Of a stretch of 64,000 nt of DNA, positions 34,805 through 43,654 are shown piece after piece. This DNA is from Cloacibacterium sp046296655 (GTDB taxonomy: Bacteria > Bacteroidota > Bacteroidia > Flavobacteriales > Weeksellaceae). Position 1 is the first letter of the stretch. Each line of letters begins with the position of its first letter. The notes beneath the pieces were generated by a model, which worked only from the letters and a program-made list of their open reading frames with translations, did not search any database and had not been told where the DNA came from. The stretch covers positions 62,001 through 126,000 of the forward strand of contig JBKBLE010000002.1 in assembly GCA_046296655.1 (NCBI GenBank). Reading direction: 5' to 3'. The translations under genes were made by a program, and so were the position numbers.

Positions 34805-35387
34805 TCTTTCTCGTAAGAAGCACTACATTTAAGAACAAAAGCAATAGGGAAAGAGACACTAAAATGCTTTGGTTTACATTTTCTAGTTTATTCTTTTCAA
34901 TCACTTTTTCGGCTATGTCTGATAGTTTTTGACTTTGGTTTAAAAAGGTTCTCACCTCTATTTTTTGGTCTTCTTCTTTATTCTGAACACTATGTTGAGA
35001 GAAGTAAACCAATTTATTTTTTACATTGTAAGCAGCCACCCAAAATTCATTAGAATTGCTCATCACAAAATAGTCTATTTGGTAATGATTCGTTCTTACT
35101 TTGCCTAAATGTTTGGTGAGGAATTTATTTTGGTCTTTGTCGATAACTTTTATGGCATAAATATCAAGCGGTTGATTCACTCTGTTAATGACCTGAATCG
35201 ACATGGATTTTTCTAAAAAATTGCTAAAACTCTTTTGAAAAAACCAATATCCGAAGAATGCCAAACCTAATATTACAATAAAAAATCTGATATTTTTAGC
35301 CCATCTCGCTCTGGCTCCCGTTTTAAATAAACTTAAAATAAGAGCTAGAATTAAGAGTAAAAGTAAAACAAAATTGAGACTATTCAT
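34800..35387 (-). CDS. Hypothetical membrane protein
   Basis: I do not recognise the family. The 195-residue product has two N-terminal helices (about 6-21 and 32-50), a hydrophilic middle of about 110 residues that contains INRVNQPLDIYAIKVIDKD (a beta-rich, possibly Ig-like start), and a final helix at about 173-190 ending LLTRKK. The middle part would be either periplasmic or cytoplasmic; Lys/Arg after the last helix favour a cytoplasmic C-terminus. It is monocistronic and convergent with the ABC operon. Confidence 0.65.
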   Translation of the reverse strand: MNSLNFVLLLLLILALILSLFKTGARARWAKNIRFFIVILGLAFFGYWFFQKSFSNFLEKSMSIQVINRVNQPLDIYAIKVIDKDQNKFLTKHLGKVRTNHYQIDYFVMSNSNEFWVAAYNVKNKLVYFSQHSVQNKEEDQKIEVRTFLNQSQKLSDIAEKVIEKNKLENVNQSILVSLSLLLLFLNVVLLTRKK

Positions 35388-35435
35388 TCTAACAAAGATA
35401 TTGTTTTTGGTTGACTTTTGAAAAAATCAGAAATT

Positions 35436-36083
35436 CTACAATTCCACATTCCATTCTTTATAAAATTCATCTAGGAATTGCAACATAAAATTGTGTCTTT
35501 CTGACGCGATTTTTTTTCCCGTTTCGGTGTTCATTAAATCTTTGAGCAATAATAATTTTTCATAAAAATGATTAATAGTTGTTCCGTTTGATTTTTTGTA
35601 TTCTTCTTTGTTCATGCCTAGATTCGGCTTGATTTCTGGATGATACATCAAATTATTTTTAAATCCACCAAAATTGAAAGTTCTTGCAATCCCAATTGCA
35701 CCAATCGCATCCAAACGGTCTGCATCTTGTACAATTTGCAATTCTAAAGGAGGATTTTCTGGAGCTTCTGCTCTATTTTTAAAGGAAATATTTTTAATGA
35801 CAAACAACACTTGCTCTATTAATTCACCCTCTACATGAATTTCTTCGAGAAAATCTTTAGAAATTTTCAAAGCCAAAGTTTCATCACCGTTGTGAAACTT
35901 AGGGTCTGCAATATCGTGCAATAGCGCAGAAAGTTCTATCACTTCTAGATTTCCGCCTTCTTTTTCGGCTATTTTTTTAGAGAGTTTCCAGACGCGTTCT
36001 ATGTGAAACCAATCGTGTCCCGCTTCTGCGCCTTCTAGTTTTTCTTTAACAAAATTTATGGTAAGGGTGATGTGATTTTTCAT
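35436..36083 (-). CDS. HD-domain phosphohydrolase, YedJ-like
   Basis: A 215-residue metal-dependent phosphohydrolase. The HD signature is complete: HDWFHIERV (about 21-29), ALLHDIADPKF (HD near 52-53), and a distal Asp in QDADRLDAIGAIGIARTF near 120-135. The RLDAIGAIGIAR segment is typical of the YedJ/YpgQ group, which includes nucleotide pyrophosphohydrolases. Substrate unknown. It starts 9 bases after the stop of the alpha/beta hydrolase gene and is probably cotranscribed from 36964. Confidence 0.88.
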   Translation of the reverse strand: MKNHITLTINFVKEKLEGAEAGHDWFHIERVWKLSKKIAEKEGGNLEVIELSALLHDIADPKFHNGDETLALKISKDFLEEIHVEGELIEQVLFVIKNISFKNRAEAPENPPLELQIVQDADRLDAIGAIGIARTFNFGGFKNNLMYHPEIKPNLGMNKEEYKKSNGTTINHFYEKLLLLKDLMNTETGKKIASERHNFMLQFLDEFYKEWNVEL

Positions 36084-36092
36084 GTTCCAAAA

Positions 36093-36932
36093 CTACGAAA
36101 ACCAATCGAAAACAATGCTCCAAAGTTTACTGTGTTTTGCTCTAAAAAAATTAATGTGCCCTATTTCTTCTCCATTGCTTTCGTGAGGATGCACGGTTCT
36201 GTAAATAGGTTTCATATTGACATACGTTTCGTTCATGAGCAGTTTCATTCCCGTTTCTGTAATCCAATCATCATCTTGCATGTTGAGATATAAAACCTCT
36301 TGATGTAAATTTTTAGAGAAATTCTCCGTTTTTTCGAGCAGTCGATTTACAGATTTTCGGTTCATGATGAGGGTTCGCCAATCATCTGAAACACCTTTGG
36401 GTAAAGATTCGCCTAAATTCACAAAATATGTCTTGAAATACCCTTTTACTCGAGTTATAACGGGCTGATACAATCCAAAACCCAATAATCCCAACATTTT
36501 AATTCTTGGAGAAAGATGCCCAAAATAGGTATTTTGAGTGGCCACGAAACAGAATTTTTCAAAAATTTCTGAACCTTTGTTCATTCCGAGGATTAAAGCG
36601 CCCACAGAATGCCCGATTAGAAATTTTCGGTGATGAGGATAATGCTCCTCTATAAAATCTGTAACGGCTTTATAATCTGTATTTCCCCAAGTTCTCATGC
36701 TCGCTTTAAAACCTCTGAGCTGGTCTGGTTTAGAAAGCGCCACTCCTCTGTAATCATAGGTTATCACCACAAAACCCAAATTTGCAAAATGCTGTGCAAA
36801 AGAGTAATACGTTTGTTGTTTCACGCCTGTCGCAGAATTCACCAACAGTAGTTTCCCATTCGCATTTTCTGGCTCAAAGAGAGTTGCGATGATGGGATAT
36901 TGGTCTTGAGTATGGATGGTAATGGTATTATT
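36093..36932 (-). CDS. Alpha/beta hydrolase (COG4757-like)
   Basis: From the ATG at 36932 (MNNTITIHTQDQ) the protein has 279 residues. It has the alpha/beta hydrolase fold with the nucleophile elbow GHSVGA near 108, the oxyanion strand LLLVNSATGVKQQTYY near 30, ITYDYRGVALS near 60, a late Asp (DDDWIT) and a His near the C-terminus (EEIGHINFF), completing a plausible triad. No signal peptide. The longer reading from 36995 is rejected because it would begin upstream of the promoter -7 box. Substrate unknown. Confidence 0.85.
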   Translation of the reverse strand, partial: NNTITIHTQDQYPIIATLFEPENANGKLLLVNSATGVKQQTYYSFAQHFANLGFVVITYDYRGVALSKPDQLRGFKASMRTWGNTDYKAVTDFIEEHYPHHRKFLIGHSVGALILGMNKGSEIFEKFCFVATQNTYFGHLSPRIKMLGLLGFGLYQPVITRVKGYFKTYFVNLGESLPKGVSDDWRTLIMNRKSVNRLLEKTENFSKNLHQEVLYLNMQDDDWITETGMKLLMNETYVNMKPIYRTVHPHESNGEEIGHINFFRAKHSKLWSIVFDWFS

Positions 36933-36963
36933 CATAAGAGAAAATCTGTAGAAATTCTGTTTC

Positions 36964-36996
36964 CAAAAATATCTAAAAAAAGAAGAGAATTCCAAA
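36964..36996 (-). promoter_or_regulatory. Bacteroidetes-type promoter of the hydrolase-HD operon
   Basis: TTTG (36993-36996) and TATTTTTG (36964-36971) on the minus strand with a 21-base spacer. The downstream ATG at 36932 is therefore the likely start. Confidence 0.6.
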
Positions 36997-37033
36997 AATT
37001 TGAAATTCTCTGCATATTATTCTTTGGTTAAAA

Positions 37034-37924
37034 TTACAAACCGAAATCTTTTAATTTGGGCAATCCTGTTTGCGAACCTCTTTTTTGTGCTACTTTTAGC
37101 GAAACATCATTCCCGAATTTCACACAATCATCTATCTCATTTCCATGACATAACGCGATGGAAAAACCAGAAGTGAAAGCGTCTCCCATTCCCATTTTAT
37201 TGGGCATGTCTTCTGGGTCGTTTCTGTGATATTTCATCTCAGAACCATTGTGATAAATGGTAGAATTAGCATCGTCTCTTACAAAAAGTTTATTGGGATA
37301 TTTTCTTAAAATTTTTTCTCTAGATTCTTCCCCAAAAATGATGGAAAGTTCATTGCTTTTGGCCACGATAAAAAAGGCATAGTCTAAAATCTCTTCTGAA
37401 ATTCTAGCAGCTGGAGAAGCATAAATTCCCAGTTTCTTGTTGTATTTTTTGGCAAATTCATACGTTTTTTCTACCACATTCATCGGAATTTCTAACTGAG
37501 TAAGCACTAAATCTGCTGTAGAAAAAAATCTTTCTGCACTCTCTAAATGCTTTGGCTCTAGACAATAATTGGCTGAAGGAACTACTACGATGGCGTTTTT
37601 ACCGTGCGCTGCAGTTACATAAGCTGTTCCTGTAGCGTGGTCTAAATCTTCGTGTACAAAACCTACGTTTACATTTTCATCTACTAAATTTCTAAGAATT
37701 TGTTGACCATAAGGATCCATTCCTACGCAACCAATGAAAAATGTACTTGCACCTAATCTCGCTGTTCCTACTGCTTGATTGGCTCCTTTTCCTCCAAAAA
37801 AAGTTTCAGATTTTTGGGCGATTACCGTTTCATTGGGTTCTGGGTGATATTGCGTATTGAGGACTAAATCGATAGAAGAACTTCCTACAACTATAATTTT
37901 GGGCTGTTCTGCGCTTACTTTCAT
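37034..37924 (-). CDS. rbsK: Ribokinase (PfkB family)
   Basis: Phosphorylates D-ribose (or a related sugar) with ATP. The 296-residue product has the N-terminal IVVGSSSIDLVLNT, the sugar-binding FFGGKGANQAVGTARLG near 41-57, and the C-terminal NKMGMGDAFTSGFSIAL with the catalytic Asp of GxGD near 255. These are ribokinase-type PfkB signatures. It stands alone; no ribose transporter or RbsD gene adjoins it, so the physiological substrate could be a nucleoside-derived sugar. Confidence 0.88.
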   Translation of the reverse strand: MKVSAEQPKIIVVGSSSIDLVLNTQYHPEPNETVIAQKSETFFGGKGANQAVGTARLGASTFFIGCVGMDPYGQQILRNLVDENVNVGFVHEDLDHATGTAYVTAAHGKNAIVVVPSANYCLEPKHLESAERFFSTADLVLTQLEIPMNVVEKTYEFAKKYNKKLGIYASPAARISEEILDYAFFIVAKSNELSIIFGEESREKILRKYPNKLFVRDDANSTIYHNGSEMKYHRNDPEDMPNKMGMGDAFTSGFSIALCHGNEIDDCVKFGNDVSLKVAQKRGSQTGLPKLKDFGL

Positions 37925-38017
37925 TGAAGTTTAATTTTTAGAAATTTTGAAATAGGTTTAAAATTTCAGCGTTTGGTCTACAACAAAATTAGTCTTTTTT
38001 TGTTTCAATAAGAATAA

Positions 38018-38659
38018 TTATTCAGATTTTATTTCAATAAACTCCGTTATAATTTTAACCGGTTGATTTTCTGAACCAAAACCAATATAGCTTGCATAGA
38101 AACCTTCTCCATATCCTGTTTCGAAAGCAAAAATATTTCCTGGTTTTTCTTCGTCTGGTTTTAGGAACGCAAATTGGTCAATCGCTCCATTTTCATCAAA
38201 GAAATGCCCATGGAAAAACTCTTCATAAATTCCCATGAAATCTGCTCCTTTTCTATGAAACAGTCTATTTTCTAGATGATTAAGACTATCCTGAGTTTCT
38301 GCATCCATAAAACACCCCATACCCGATTCTACAGGATACCCGAAAACTTCTTCTCCTTGCAAATCTTCTAAATGCTGACCTTCTGTGGTTGCCATTTTAA
38401 AAGAATCTACGTGTTCATTGCTGAACACTATTTCTACATAAGCGATACAATTGCTGTCTCTTTCTTTGTGCACAAAAACAGGAAAATCACCTACAGGAAA
38501 ATGGATTACAAATTCCTTCATGTCATGGGTAATCAATGGGTCACAAGCGACTAACTTTCCGCTAGGAAGATGAATTTTTCCTGCCTCGAAAGTTTCTAGC
38601 ATTGGATTTTCTACAAAATTTTTAGAAAAAAGTTTTGATATGTTTTCTAGGTGTGACAT
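38018..38659 (-). CDS. DUF4241 domain protein
   Basis: A 213-residue soluble protein that matches the DUF4241 pattern: LPSGKLVACDPL near 31, FPVGDFPVFVH near 54, YVEIVFS, and a C-terminal GYGEGFYASYIGFGSENQPVKIITEF. These proteins are small, often immunity-like or housekeeping in context, and have no established function. There is no signal peptide. It lies 93 bases downstream of rbsK on the same strand. No toxin gene is seen nearby. Confidence 0.8.
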   Translation of the reverse strand: MSHLENISKLFSKNFVENPMLETFEAGKIHLPSGKLVACDPLITHDMKEFVIHFPVGDFPVFVHKERDSNCIAYVEIVFSNEHVDSFKMATTEGQHLEDLQGEEVFGYPVESGMGCFMDAETQDSLNHLENRLFHRKGADFMGIYEEFFHGHFFDENGAIDQFAFLKPDEEKPGNIFAFETGYGEGFYASYIGFGSENQPVKIITEFIEIKSE

Positions 38660-38689
38660 GACGTTTTAACTTATAAATTAGGTGAAAGT

Positions 38690-39046
38690 TTAAGGATTGT
38701 CAGGCTGAGCGGAGACGAAGCCTTTTTTTTTATCTTTTTCAAAATTATTTGAATGAGTTTCATTTTTACATATAGATAATTTTGGTAATAAATTCCAATT
38801 ATCTTTAATAATGGCTTCTTTCTTTTTTCTACTCCAACCTTTGACTCGTTTTTCAAATGAAATGGCTTGTTCTACGTCATTAAATTCAGTATAAAAAACT
38901 AATTCTATTGGCCTTCTGGTATGGGTATAGCTTTCAGGATAATAACCTGATTGGTGCTTTACAAGTCTTCCTTCTAAATCACTGGTAATCCCTGTATAAT
39001 ATGAATTATCAGAACATTTTAATATGTAAACAAAATATTGCTTCAT
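38690..39046 (-). CDS. GIY-YIG nuclease family protein, bounded by inverted repeats
   Basis: A 118-residue single-domain nuclease of the YhbQ/URI-like group. It has YFVYILKCSDNSYYTGIT (GIY-YIG core, residues 4-21), the Arg-bearing DLEGRLVKHQSG near 24, and EKRVKGWSRKKKEAII with the catalytic Glu near 66. The last residues (KGFVSAQPDNP) are encoded by the 27-bp repeat at 38698-38724, whose inverted copy lies just upstream of the start (39053-39079). Gene plus repeats therefore form a compact unit that may be mobile. The catalytic residues look intact; cleavage target is unknown. Confidence 0.88.
   Translation of the reverse strand: MKQYFVYILKCSDNSYYTGITSDLEGRLVKHQSGYYPESYTHTRRPIELVFYTEFNDVEQAISFEKRVKGWSRKKKEAIIKDNWNLLPKLSICKNETHSNNFEKDKKKGFVSAQPDNP
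38698..38724 (+). repeat. 27-bp inverted repeat, left copy (GIY-YIG unit)
   Basis: Starts TGTCAGGCTGAGCGGAG and ends GAAGCCTT. It equals the reverse complement of 39053-39079 except for one base (A versus T in the middle). It overlaps the 3' end of the GIY-YIG gene. Confidence 0.9.
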
Positions 39047-39052
39047 ACCAAC

Positions 39053-39079
39053 AAGGCTTCGACTCCGCTCAGCCTGACA
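39053..39079 (-). repeat. 27-bp inverted repeat, right copy (GIY-YIG unit)
   Basis: Reads AAGGCTTCGACTCCGCTCAG on the plus strand and continues CCTGACA. It begins 6 bases upstream of the GIY-YIG ATG. The core CTCCGCTCAG recurs at 43941-43951. Confidence 0.9.
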
Positions 39080-39109
39080 AAAATAAATCTTGAAAATTTA
39101 CATTTTTAA

Positions 39110-41725
39110 TTACAATGTTTTTAATTTTTCTTCTAAAATTGCAATTTTATCTTGCGCATCTTTTTGTTTTTTGCGCTCATTTTCTACTACATGAGCAGGA
39201 GCACCAGCAACAAATTTTTCGTTAGATAGTTTCTTTTCTACCGAAATTAAGAATCCTTTTAAGTATTTTAGTTCTTCTTCTGTTTTTGCTTTTTCTTCGC
39301 CTAAATCAAGGTTTTCACTCAATGGAATAGAAACTTCTGTAGCTCCCACTAAGAACGTGAAACTTGGTTTATCTGTTTTATTTCCGAAATTAATTTCAGA
39401 GATGTTGGCTAATTTTTTCACCACCGCTTCATTTTCAAAAGCAACAGCATTGGTAAACAATTCTACGGCTTCTCTAGGCGAAATTCCTTTGCTTTGACGG
39501 TAATTTCTAACGCCAGAAATCAATTCTTTAGCCGTTTCGAAGGCTTTTATATTTTCTTCGCTGAAAGGTTCTGCTTTTTTCTGTTGAGCAATTACCAAAG
39601 CTTCTTCTGTGCTTCTTTCTGCAATTGCCTGATACAATTCTTCCGTTAAAAATGGCATGAAAGGATGCAATAATCTCATTAATTCTTCGAAGTAAATGAT
39701 GGTTTTATCATAAACTTCTTGAGAAATTCCTTCTCCATAATTGGGTTTAATGGCTTCTAAGTACCACGCACAGAAATCGTCCCAAATCAGTTTATAAATC
39801 AAATGCAACGCATCAGAAATTCTGAATTTTGAGAATTGGTCATTGATTTCGGCAATGGTTTTATTCATTTGATTTCCGAACCATTCTATCGTTTGCAAAT
39901 CTGCTTCATTCGCTGGTTTGTCTTCTTTTTTCCAACCTTGAATCAATCGGAAAGCATTCCAGATTTTAGTTGCGAAGTTTCTTCCTTGCAACATTAAATC
40001 TTCATCAAAAAGCAAGTCATTTCCCGCTGCTGAACTCAATAAAATACCTACTCTTACTCCATCTGCACCATATTTTTCAATCAATTCTATTGGGTCTGGA
40101 GAATTTCCGAGTGATTTAGACATTTTTCTACGTTGCTTATCCCTTACAATTCCTGTAAAATATACATTTTTGAAAGGAACTTCACCACGGAATTCTAACC
40201 CTGCCATAATCATTCTGGCTACCCAGAAGAAAATAATATCTGGACCTGTTACCAAATCAGAAGTCGGATAATAATACTTGATGTCTTCATTGTTTTCGTC
40301 TAACATTCCATCGAAAACGGACATCGGCCATAACCAAGAAGAGAACCACGTATCGAGAACGTCTTCGTCTTGACGAAGATTTGAAATTTGTAAATCTGGA
40401 TTTTGAGATTTTTCTTTGGCTAAGACCAAAGCTTCTTCTATGTTTTCGGCAACTACATAATCCTCACTTCCTTCTCCGTAATAATACGCAGGAATTTGTT
40501 GGCCCCACCACAATTGACGAGAAATATTCCAATCACGAATGTTTTCCATCCAATGTCTGTACGTATTTTTAAATTTTTCTGGGTGGAATTTCACCTCATC
40601 ATTCATTACTACATCCAAAGCTGGCTTCGCAATTTCAGACATTTTCAGGAACCATTGTTGAGAGATTTTTGGTTCAATTACAGCTCCAGTTCTCTCAGAA
40701 GTTCCTACTTTATTTACATAATCTTCGGCTTTTACCAAAAGATTATTTTCTTCTAATTCTTTAGCAATCAGTTTTCTAACCTCGAATCTATCTTTTCCGT
40801 TGTAATGCAAACCGTGCTCATTCAATTTACCATCGTCATCTAATACATCAATCATTGGCAAATTATGTTTTTGACCAATTTCGTAGTCATTGATATCATG
40901 TGCAGGAGTGATTTTCAACGCTCCTGTTCCGAATTCCATGTCTACATATTCATCTTCAATAATGGGAATGACTCTATTTACAATCGGAACGATTACATTT
41001 TTACCTTTCAGATGCGCATATTTTTCATCATTTGGATTTACGCAAACTGCAACGTCTCCGAAAATGGTTTCTGGACGAGTCGTTGCCACAGAAATAAACT
41101 CTTCAGAACCTTCAATTTTATATTTAAGGTACCAAAGTTTCCCGTTGATTTCTTTATAGATTACCTCTTCATCAGAAATATTGGTTTTAGCTTCTGGATC
41201 CCAGTTCACCATTCTATAACCTCTGTAAATCAAACCTTTATTGTATAAATCAACGAAAGATTTGATGACTTGAGCAGATAGTTTCGGTTCCATTGTGAAA
41301 CGCGTTCTGTCCCAATCACAAGAACAACCTAATTTTTTTAACTGTTCAAGAATTGTCCCGCCATATTTATGCGTCCAATCCCAAGCGTGAACTAAAAATT
41401 CATCTCGGGTAATATCAGACTTATTAATTCCTTCAGATTTCAGTTTTGCCACCACTTTAGCTTCAGTAGCGATAGAAGCGTGGTCTGTTCCCGGAACCCA
41501 AAGTGCATTAAACCCTTGCATTCTGGCTCTTCTGACCAAAACATCTTGAATGGTATTATTTAACATGTGTCCCATGTGAAGAATTCCCGTCACGTTGGGT
41601 GGCGGAATTACAATCGTGTAAGGAGGTCTGTTATCTGGTGTAGAATGAAAATAATTATTTTCTAACCAGTAATTGTACCATTTCTGTTCTGTTTCCTGAG
41701 GATTATATTTTTCTGAAATTTGCAT
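39110..41725 (-). CDS. valS: Valyl-tRNA synthetase
   Basis: Class I synthetase charging tRNA-Val. The 871-residue product is full length: HIGH motif as HMGH (50-53) after PPPNVTGIL, CP1 editing domain at about 205-345 with TTRPET near 214, KMSKS at 534-538, anticodon-binding helical domain (about 600-800), and the C-terminal tRNA-binding coiled coil (about 808-871). WDPEAKTNISDEEV and WWGQQIPAYY are ValS-type. A -7 box lies 38 bases upstream. Confidence 0.97.
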   Translation of the reverse strand: MQISEKYNPQETEQKWYNYWLENNYFHSTPDNRPPYTIVIPPPNVTGILHMGHMLNNTIQDVLVRRARMQGFNALWVPGTDHASIATEAKVVAKLKSEGINKSDITRDEFLVHAWDWTHKYGGTILEQLKKLGCSCDWDRTRFTMEPKLSAQVIKSFVDLYNKGLIYRGYRMVNWDPEAKTNISDEEVIYKEINGKLWYLKYKIEGSEEFISVATTRPETIFGDVAVCVNPNDEKYAHLKGKNVIVPIVNRVIPIIEDEYVDMEFGTGALKITPAHDINDYEIGQKHNLPMIDVLDDDGKLNEHGLHYNGKDRFEVRKLIAKELEENNLLVKAEDYVNKVGTSERTGAVIEPKISQQWFLKMSEIAKPALDVVMNDEVKFHPEKFKNTYRHWMENIRDWNISRQLWWGQQIPAYYYGEGSEDYVVAENIEEALVLAKEKSQNPDLQISNLRQDEDVLDTWFSSWLWPMSVFDGMLDENNEDIKYYYPTSDLVTGPDIIFFWVARMIMAGLEFRGEVPFKNVYFTGIVRDKQRRKMSKSLGNSPDPIELIEKYGADGVRVGILLSSAAGNDLLFDEDLMLQGRNFATKIWNAFRLIQGWKKEDKPANEADLQTIEWFGNQMNKTIAEINDQFSKFRISDALHLIYKLIWDDFCAWYLEAIKPNYGEGISQEVYDKTIIYFEELMRLLHPFMPFLTEELYQAIAERSTEEALVIAQQKKAEPFSEENIKAFETAKELISGVRNYRQSKGISPREAVELFTNAVAFENEAVVKKLANISEINFGNKTDKPSFTFLVGATEVSIPLSENLDLGEEKAKTEEELKYLKGFLISVEKKLSNEKFVAGAPAHVVENERKKQKDAQDKIAILEEKLKTL

Positions 41726-41762
41726 AAAATTTTAAATAAAAATGAGTTTGGCTTGTAATTTG

Positions 41763-41770
41763 CAAAAATA
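41763..41770 (-). promoter_or_regulatory. -7 promoter element for valS
   Basis: TATTTTTG on the minus strand, 38 bases before the valS ATG. The -33 box is not clear. Confidence 0.45.
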
Positions 41771-41886
41771 CGATAAAATGTGAATTTTTAAATGGTTAAA
41801 ACTCTTCTTTTTGAGAATTTTGGAATAAGAATCTGACAAAGTAAAATAAAAAAGAAGAATAAGGATTTAAATACAGAATTTATTTA

Positions 41887-41894
41887 TAATTTTG
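41887..41894 (+). promoter_or_regulatory. -7 promoter element for the DUF1573 gene
   Basis: TAATTTTG fits TAnnTTTG and lies 32 bases before the ATG. Confidence 0.45.
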
Positions 41895-41926
41895 AACTTT
41901 AATTTACAACAAAAAACTTTCTAAAT

Positions 41927-42331
41927 ATGAAAAAATTTATGGGCGGTTTGTTGCTTATCGGAGGTTTTGTTTTCTCTTCTGCACAAACTATTTCTTTTGA
42001 AAAAACAACTATTGATTATGGTACTGTTCCTGTAAATGCAGATGGAAACAGAGTTTTTACTTTTAAAAATACTGGTGACAAGCCTTTGATCCTTTCTAAC
42101 GTACAGCCAGGTTGTGGTTGCACCGCTTCTGAATGGCCAAAAGAACCAGTATTGCCAGGTAAATCTGCACAGATTAAAGTTCATTACAACACTGCAAATG
42201 CTGCACCTTTCAAAAAATCTATCGATGTATTTTCTAACGATCCAGTAAATGGAAGAGTGGTTCTATACATCCAAGGAACAGTAGTTGCAAATGCTAAAAC
42301 TGAAGAAAAAACTTTAGCTCCTAAAAAATAA
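41927..42331 (+). CDS. DUF1573 domain protein, exported
   Basis: A 134-residue secreted protein. Signal peptide at about 1-20 (MGGLLLIGGFVFSSAQT landmark). The DUF1573 domain follows: FEKTTIDYGTVPVNADG, FTFKNTGDKPLILSNVQPGCGCTASEW (Cys-x-Cys pair near 63-65) and VFSNDPVNGRVVLYIQGTVV. The fold is an Ig-like, ASPM/SPD2/Hydin-related beta-sandwich common in Bacteroidetes envelopes; the role is unknown. It is monocistronic with its own -7 box and terminator. Confidence 0.9.
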   Translation: MKKFMGGLLLIGGFVFSSAQTISFEKTTIDYGTVPVNADGNRVFTFKNTGDKPLILSNVQPGCGCTASEWPKEPVLPGKSAQIKVHYNTANAAPFKKSIDVFSNDPVNGRVVLYIQGTVVANAKTEEKTLAPKK

Positions 42332-42351
42332 TTCTTTTTAAAATTATTATA

Positions 42352-42384
42352 CAAAAACCGACTTTAACCAGTCGGTTTTTTTTA
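42352..42384 (+). terminator. Rho-independent terminator of the DUF1573 gene
   Basis: Stem ACCGACT (42357-42363) and AGTCGGT (42370-42376) with a 6-base loop and a long T-run. Confidence 0.9.
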
Positions 42385-42415
42385 TTATCTTTAGTTGAAC
42401 AAAATTTTTCAAAAA

Positions 42416-43291
42416 ATGGATACCAATTTCACCGATAACTTTCTTGTAAAAGAAAATCAAAAATTCAATCTCAAAGATTTCAACACCGATTATAAAGGCG
42501 ACCTCACCAAAGAAGAAGGTCAAAAAATGCTTGATGCAGAGAAGAAAAAACTCTACGAACTTCAAGAAAAGCTTTACGCAGATGGCAGTCAATCACTTTT
42601 GATAGTGATACAAGCGATGGATGCTGCCGGAAAAGACAGTTTGATAGAACATGTTTTCGGTGGAGTAAATCCGCAAGGTTGCGAAGTGACCAGTTTTAAA
42701 ACACCAACTTCTAAAGAATACAATCATGATTTCATCTGGAGGCATTATTTGGCTTTACCAGAAAAAGGGAAAATAGGAATTTTCAACCGAAGTCATTACG
42801 AAAGTGTTTTGGTATGTAAAGTGCATCCTGAATATAATCTAAGCGAAAAAGTTTGGAAATCTACTGACGAAATCAATGAAAAATTCTGGAAAAATAGATA
42901 CGAAAGCATCAAAGATTTTGAAAAACATTTAGCCAGAAATGGAACAAAAATCGTGAAAATTTTCCTTCACGTTTCCAAAGAAGAGCAGAAAAAACGTTTC
43001 CTAGACCGAATTGCTGAACAAGAAAAAAACTGGAAATTTTCTATTGGCGACTTAAAAGAACGTGCTGTTTTCGACCAATATATGAAGGCTTACGAAGAAG
43101 CCATTTCTGAAACCAGTAAAGAACATGCGCCTTGGTTTGTGATTCCTGCTGACCAAAAATGGTTTGCTAGAGTGGCCGCTATACAAATTATTATAGAAAC
43201 ACTGGAAAAAATGAATCTGCAATATCCTACACTTTCAGAAGAAGAGAGAGCAGAACTGGATGATGCGAAAAAGCAGTTGGAAAGCGAATAA
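42416..43291 (+). CDS. PPK2-family polyphosphate:nucleotide phosphotransferase
   Basis: Uses polyphosphate to phosphorylate (d)NMP or (d)NDP, or the reverse. From the ATG at 42416 the protein has 291 residues. Walker A-like MDAAGKDS is at 68-75, FGGVNPQGCEVTSFKTPT near 81, and Walker B-like GIFNRSHYES at 121-130 with the conserved Asn-Arg-Ser. The lid region VSKEEQKKRFLDR follows. A TTG 21 bases upstream is a weaker start. PPK2 class cannot be fixed by eye. Its end is 4 bases from the rnpB 3' end on the other strand. Confidence 0.92.
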   Translation: MDTNFTDNFLVKENQKFNLKDFNTDYKGDLTKEEGQKMLDAEKKKLYELQEKLYADGSQSLLIVIQAMDAAGKDSLIEHVFGGVNPQGCEVTSFKTPTSKEYNHDFIWRHYLALPEKGKIGIFNRSHYESVLVCKVHPEYNLSEKVWKSTDEINEKFWKNRYESIKDFEKHLARNGTKIVKIFLHVSKEEQKKRFLDRIAEQEKNWKFSIGDLKERAVFDQYMKAYEEAISETSKEHAPWFVIPADQKWFARVAAIQIIIETLEKMNLQYPTLSEEERAELDDAKKQLESE

Positions 43292-43295
43292 AAAA

Positions 43296-43627
43296 CCACG
43301 AGAAAAACGATAAGCCGGATTCTGTTTCCCGATGAAACGGGACGCTTGTTATTTATCTACGGTTTACATTACTGCAAACCTTGAGCTGGTTACCCCTCGA
43401 TTTTCGGAGCGAGCTACTCCTATTTTTAGATTGCTCTAAAAAGCATCGATATACTTACCATTGCATCGCATAGAGTTTACCTGATTTCACTACAGCCGAA
43501 CTGTACTTGCTTTCTGTTGCACTTGTCCTCGTCTCACGACGGAAGGCTGTTAGCCTTTATGCTGCTCTGTGATGTCCGGACTTTCCTACCCCAATTTCTT
43601 GGAATCAACAAGCTGTTTTTCTCGTGG
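43296..43627 (-). ncRNA. rnpB: RNase P RNA (bacterial class A)
   Basis: The minus strand carries the universal RNase P RNA landmarks: GGAAAGTCCGGACA followed by CAGAGCAG near the 5' end, GACGAGGACAAGTGCAACAG, ACAGTTCGGCTGTAG, GGTAAACTC, and near the 3' end AGAATCCGGCTTAT. The first and last 12 bases (CCACGAGAAAAA and its complement) pair as helix P1, fixing both ends. A TATCTTTG -7 box sits 5 bases before the predicted 5' end. RNase P matures tRNA 5' ends. Length of about 332 nt is normal. Confidence 0.95.
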
Positions 43628-43631
43628 AGTG

Positions 43632-43639
43632 CAAAGATA
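43632..43639 (-). promoter_or_regulatory. -7 promoter element of rnpB
   Basis: TATCTTTG on the minus strand, ending 5 bases before the RNA 5' end, a spacing that fits the Bacteroidetes -7 box. Confidence 0.7.
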
Positions 43640-43654
43640 CGGAAATTTTGAATG

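Noticed and set aside
36933..36995. Longer N-terminus of the alpha/beta hydrolase
   Set aside because: The extension overlaps a TATTTTTG -7 box and lacks family similarity.
43296..43627. tmRNA or another structured RNA
   Set aside because: Landmarks (GAAAGTCCGGAC, ACAGTTCGGCTGTAG, AATCCGGCTTAT) are those of RNase P RNA.
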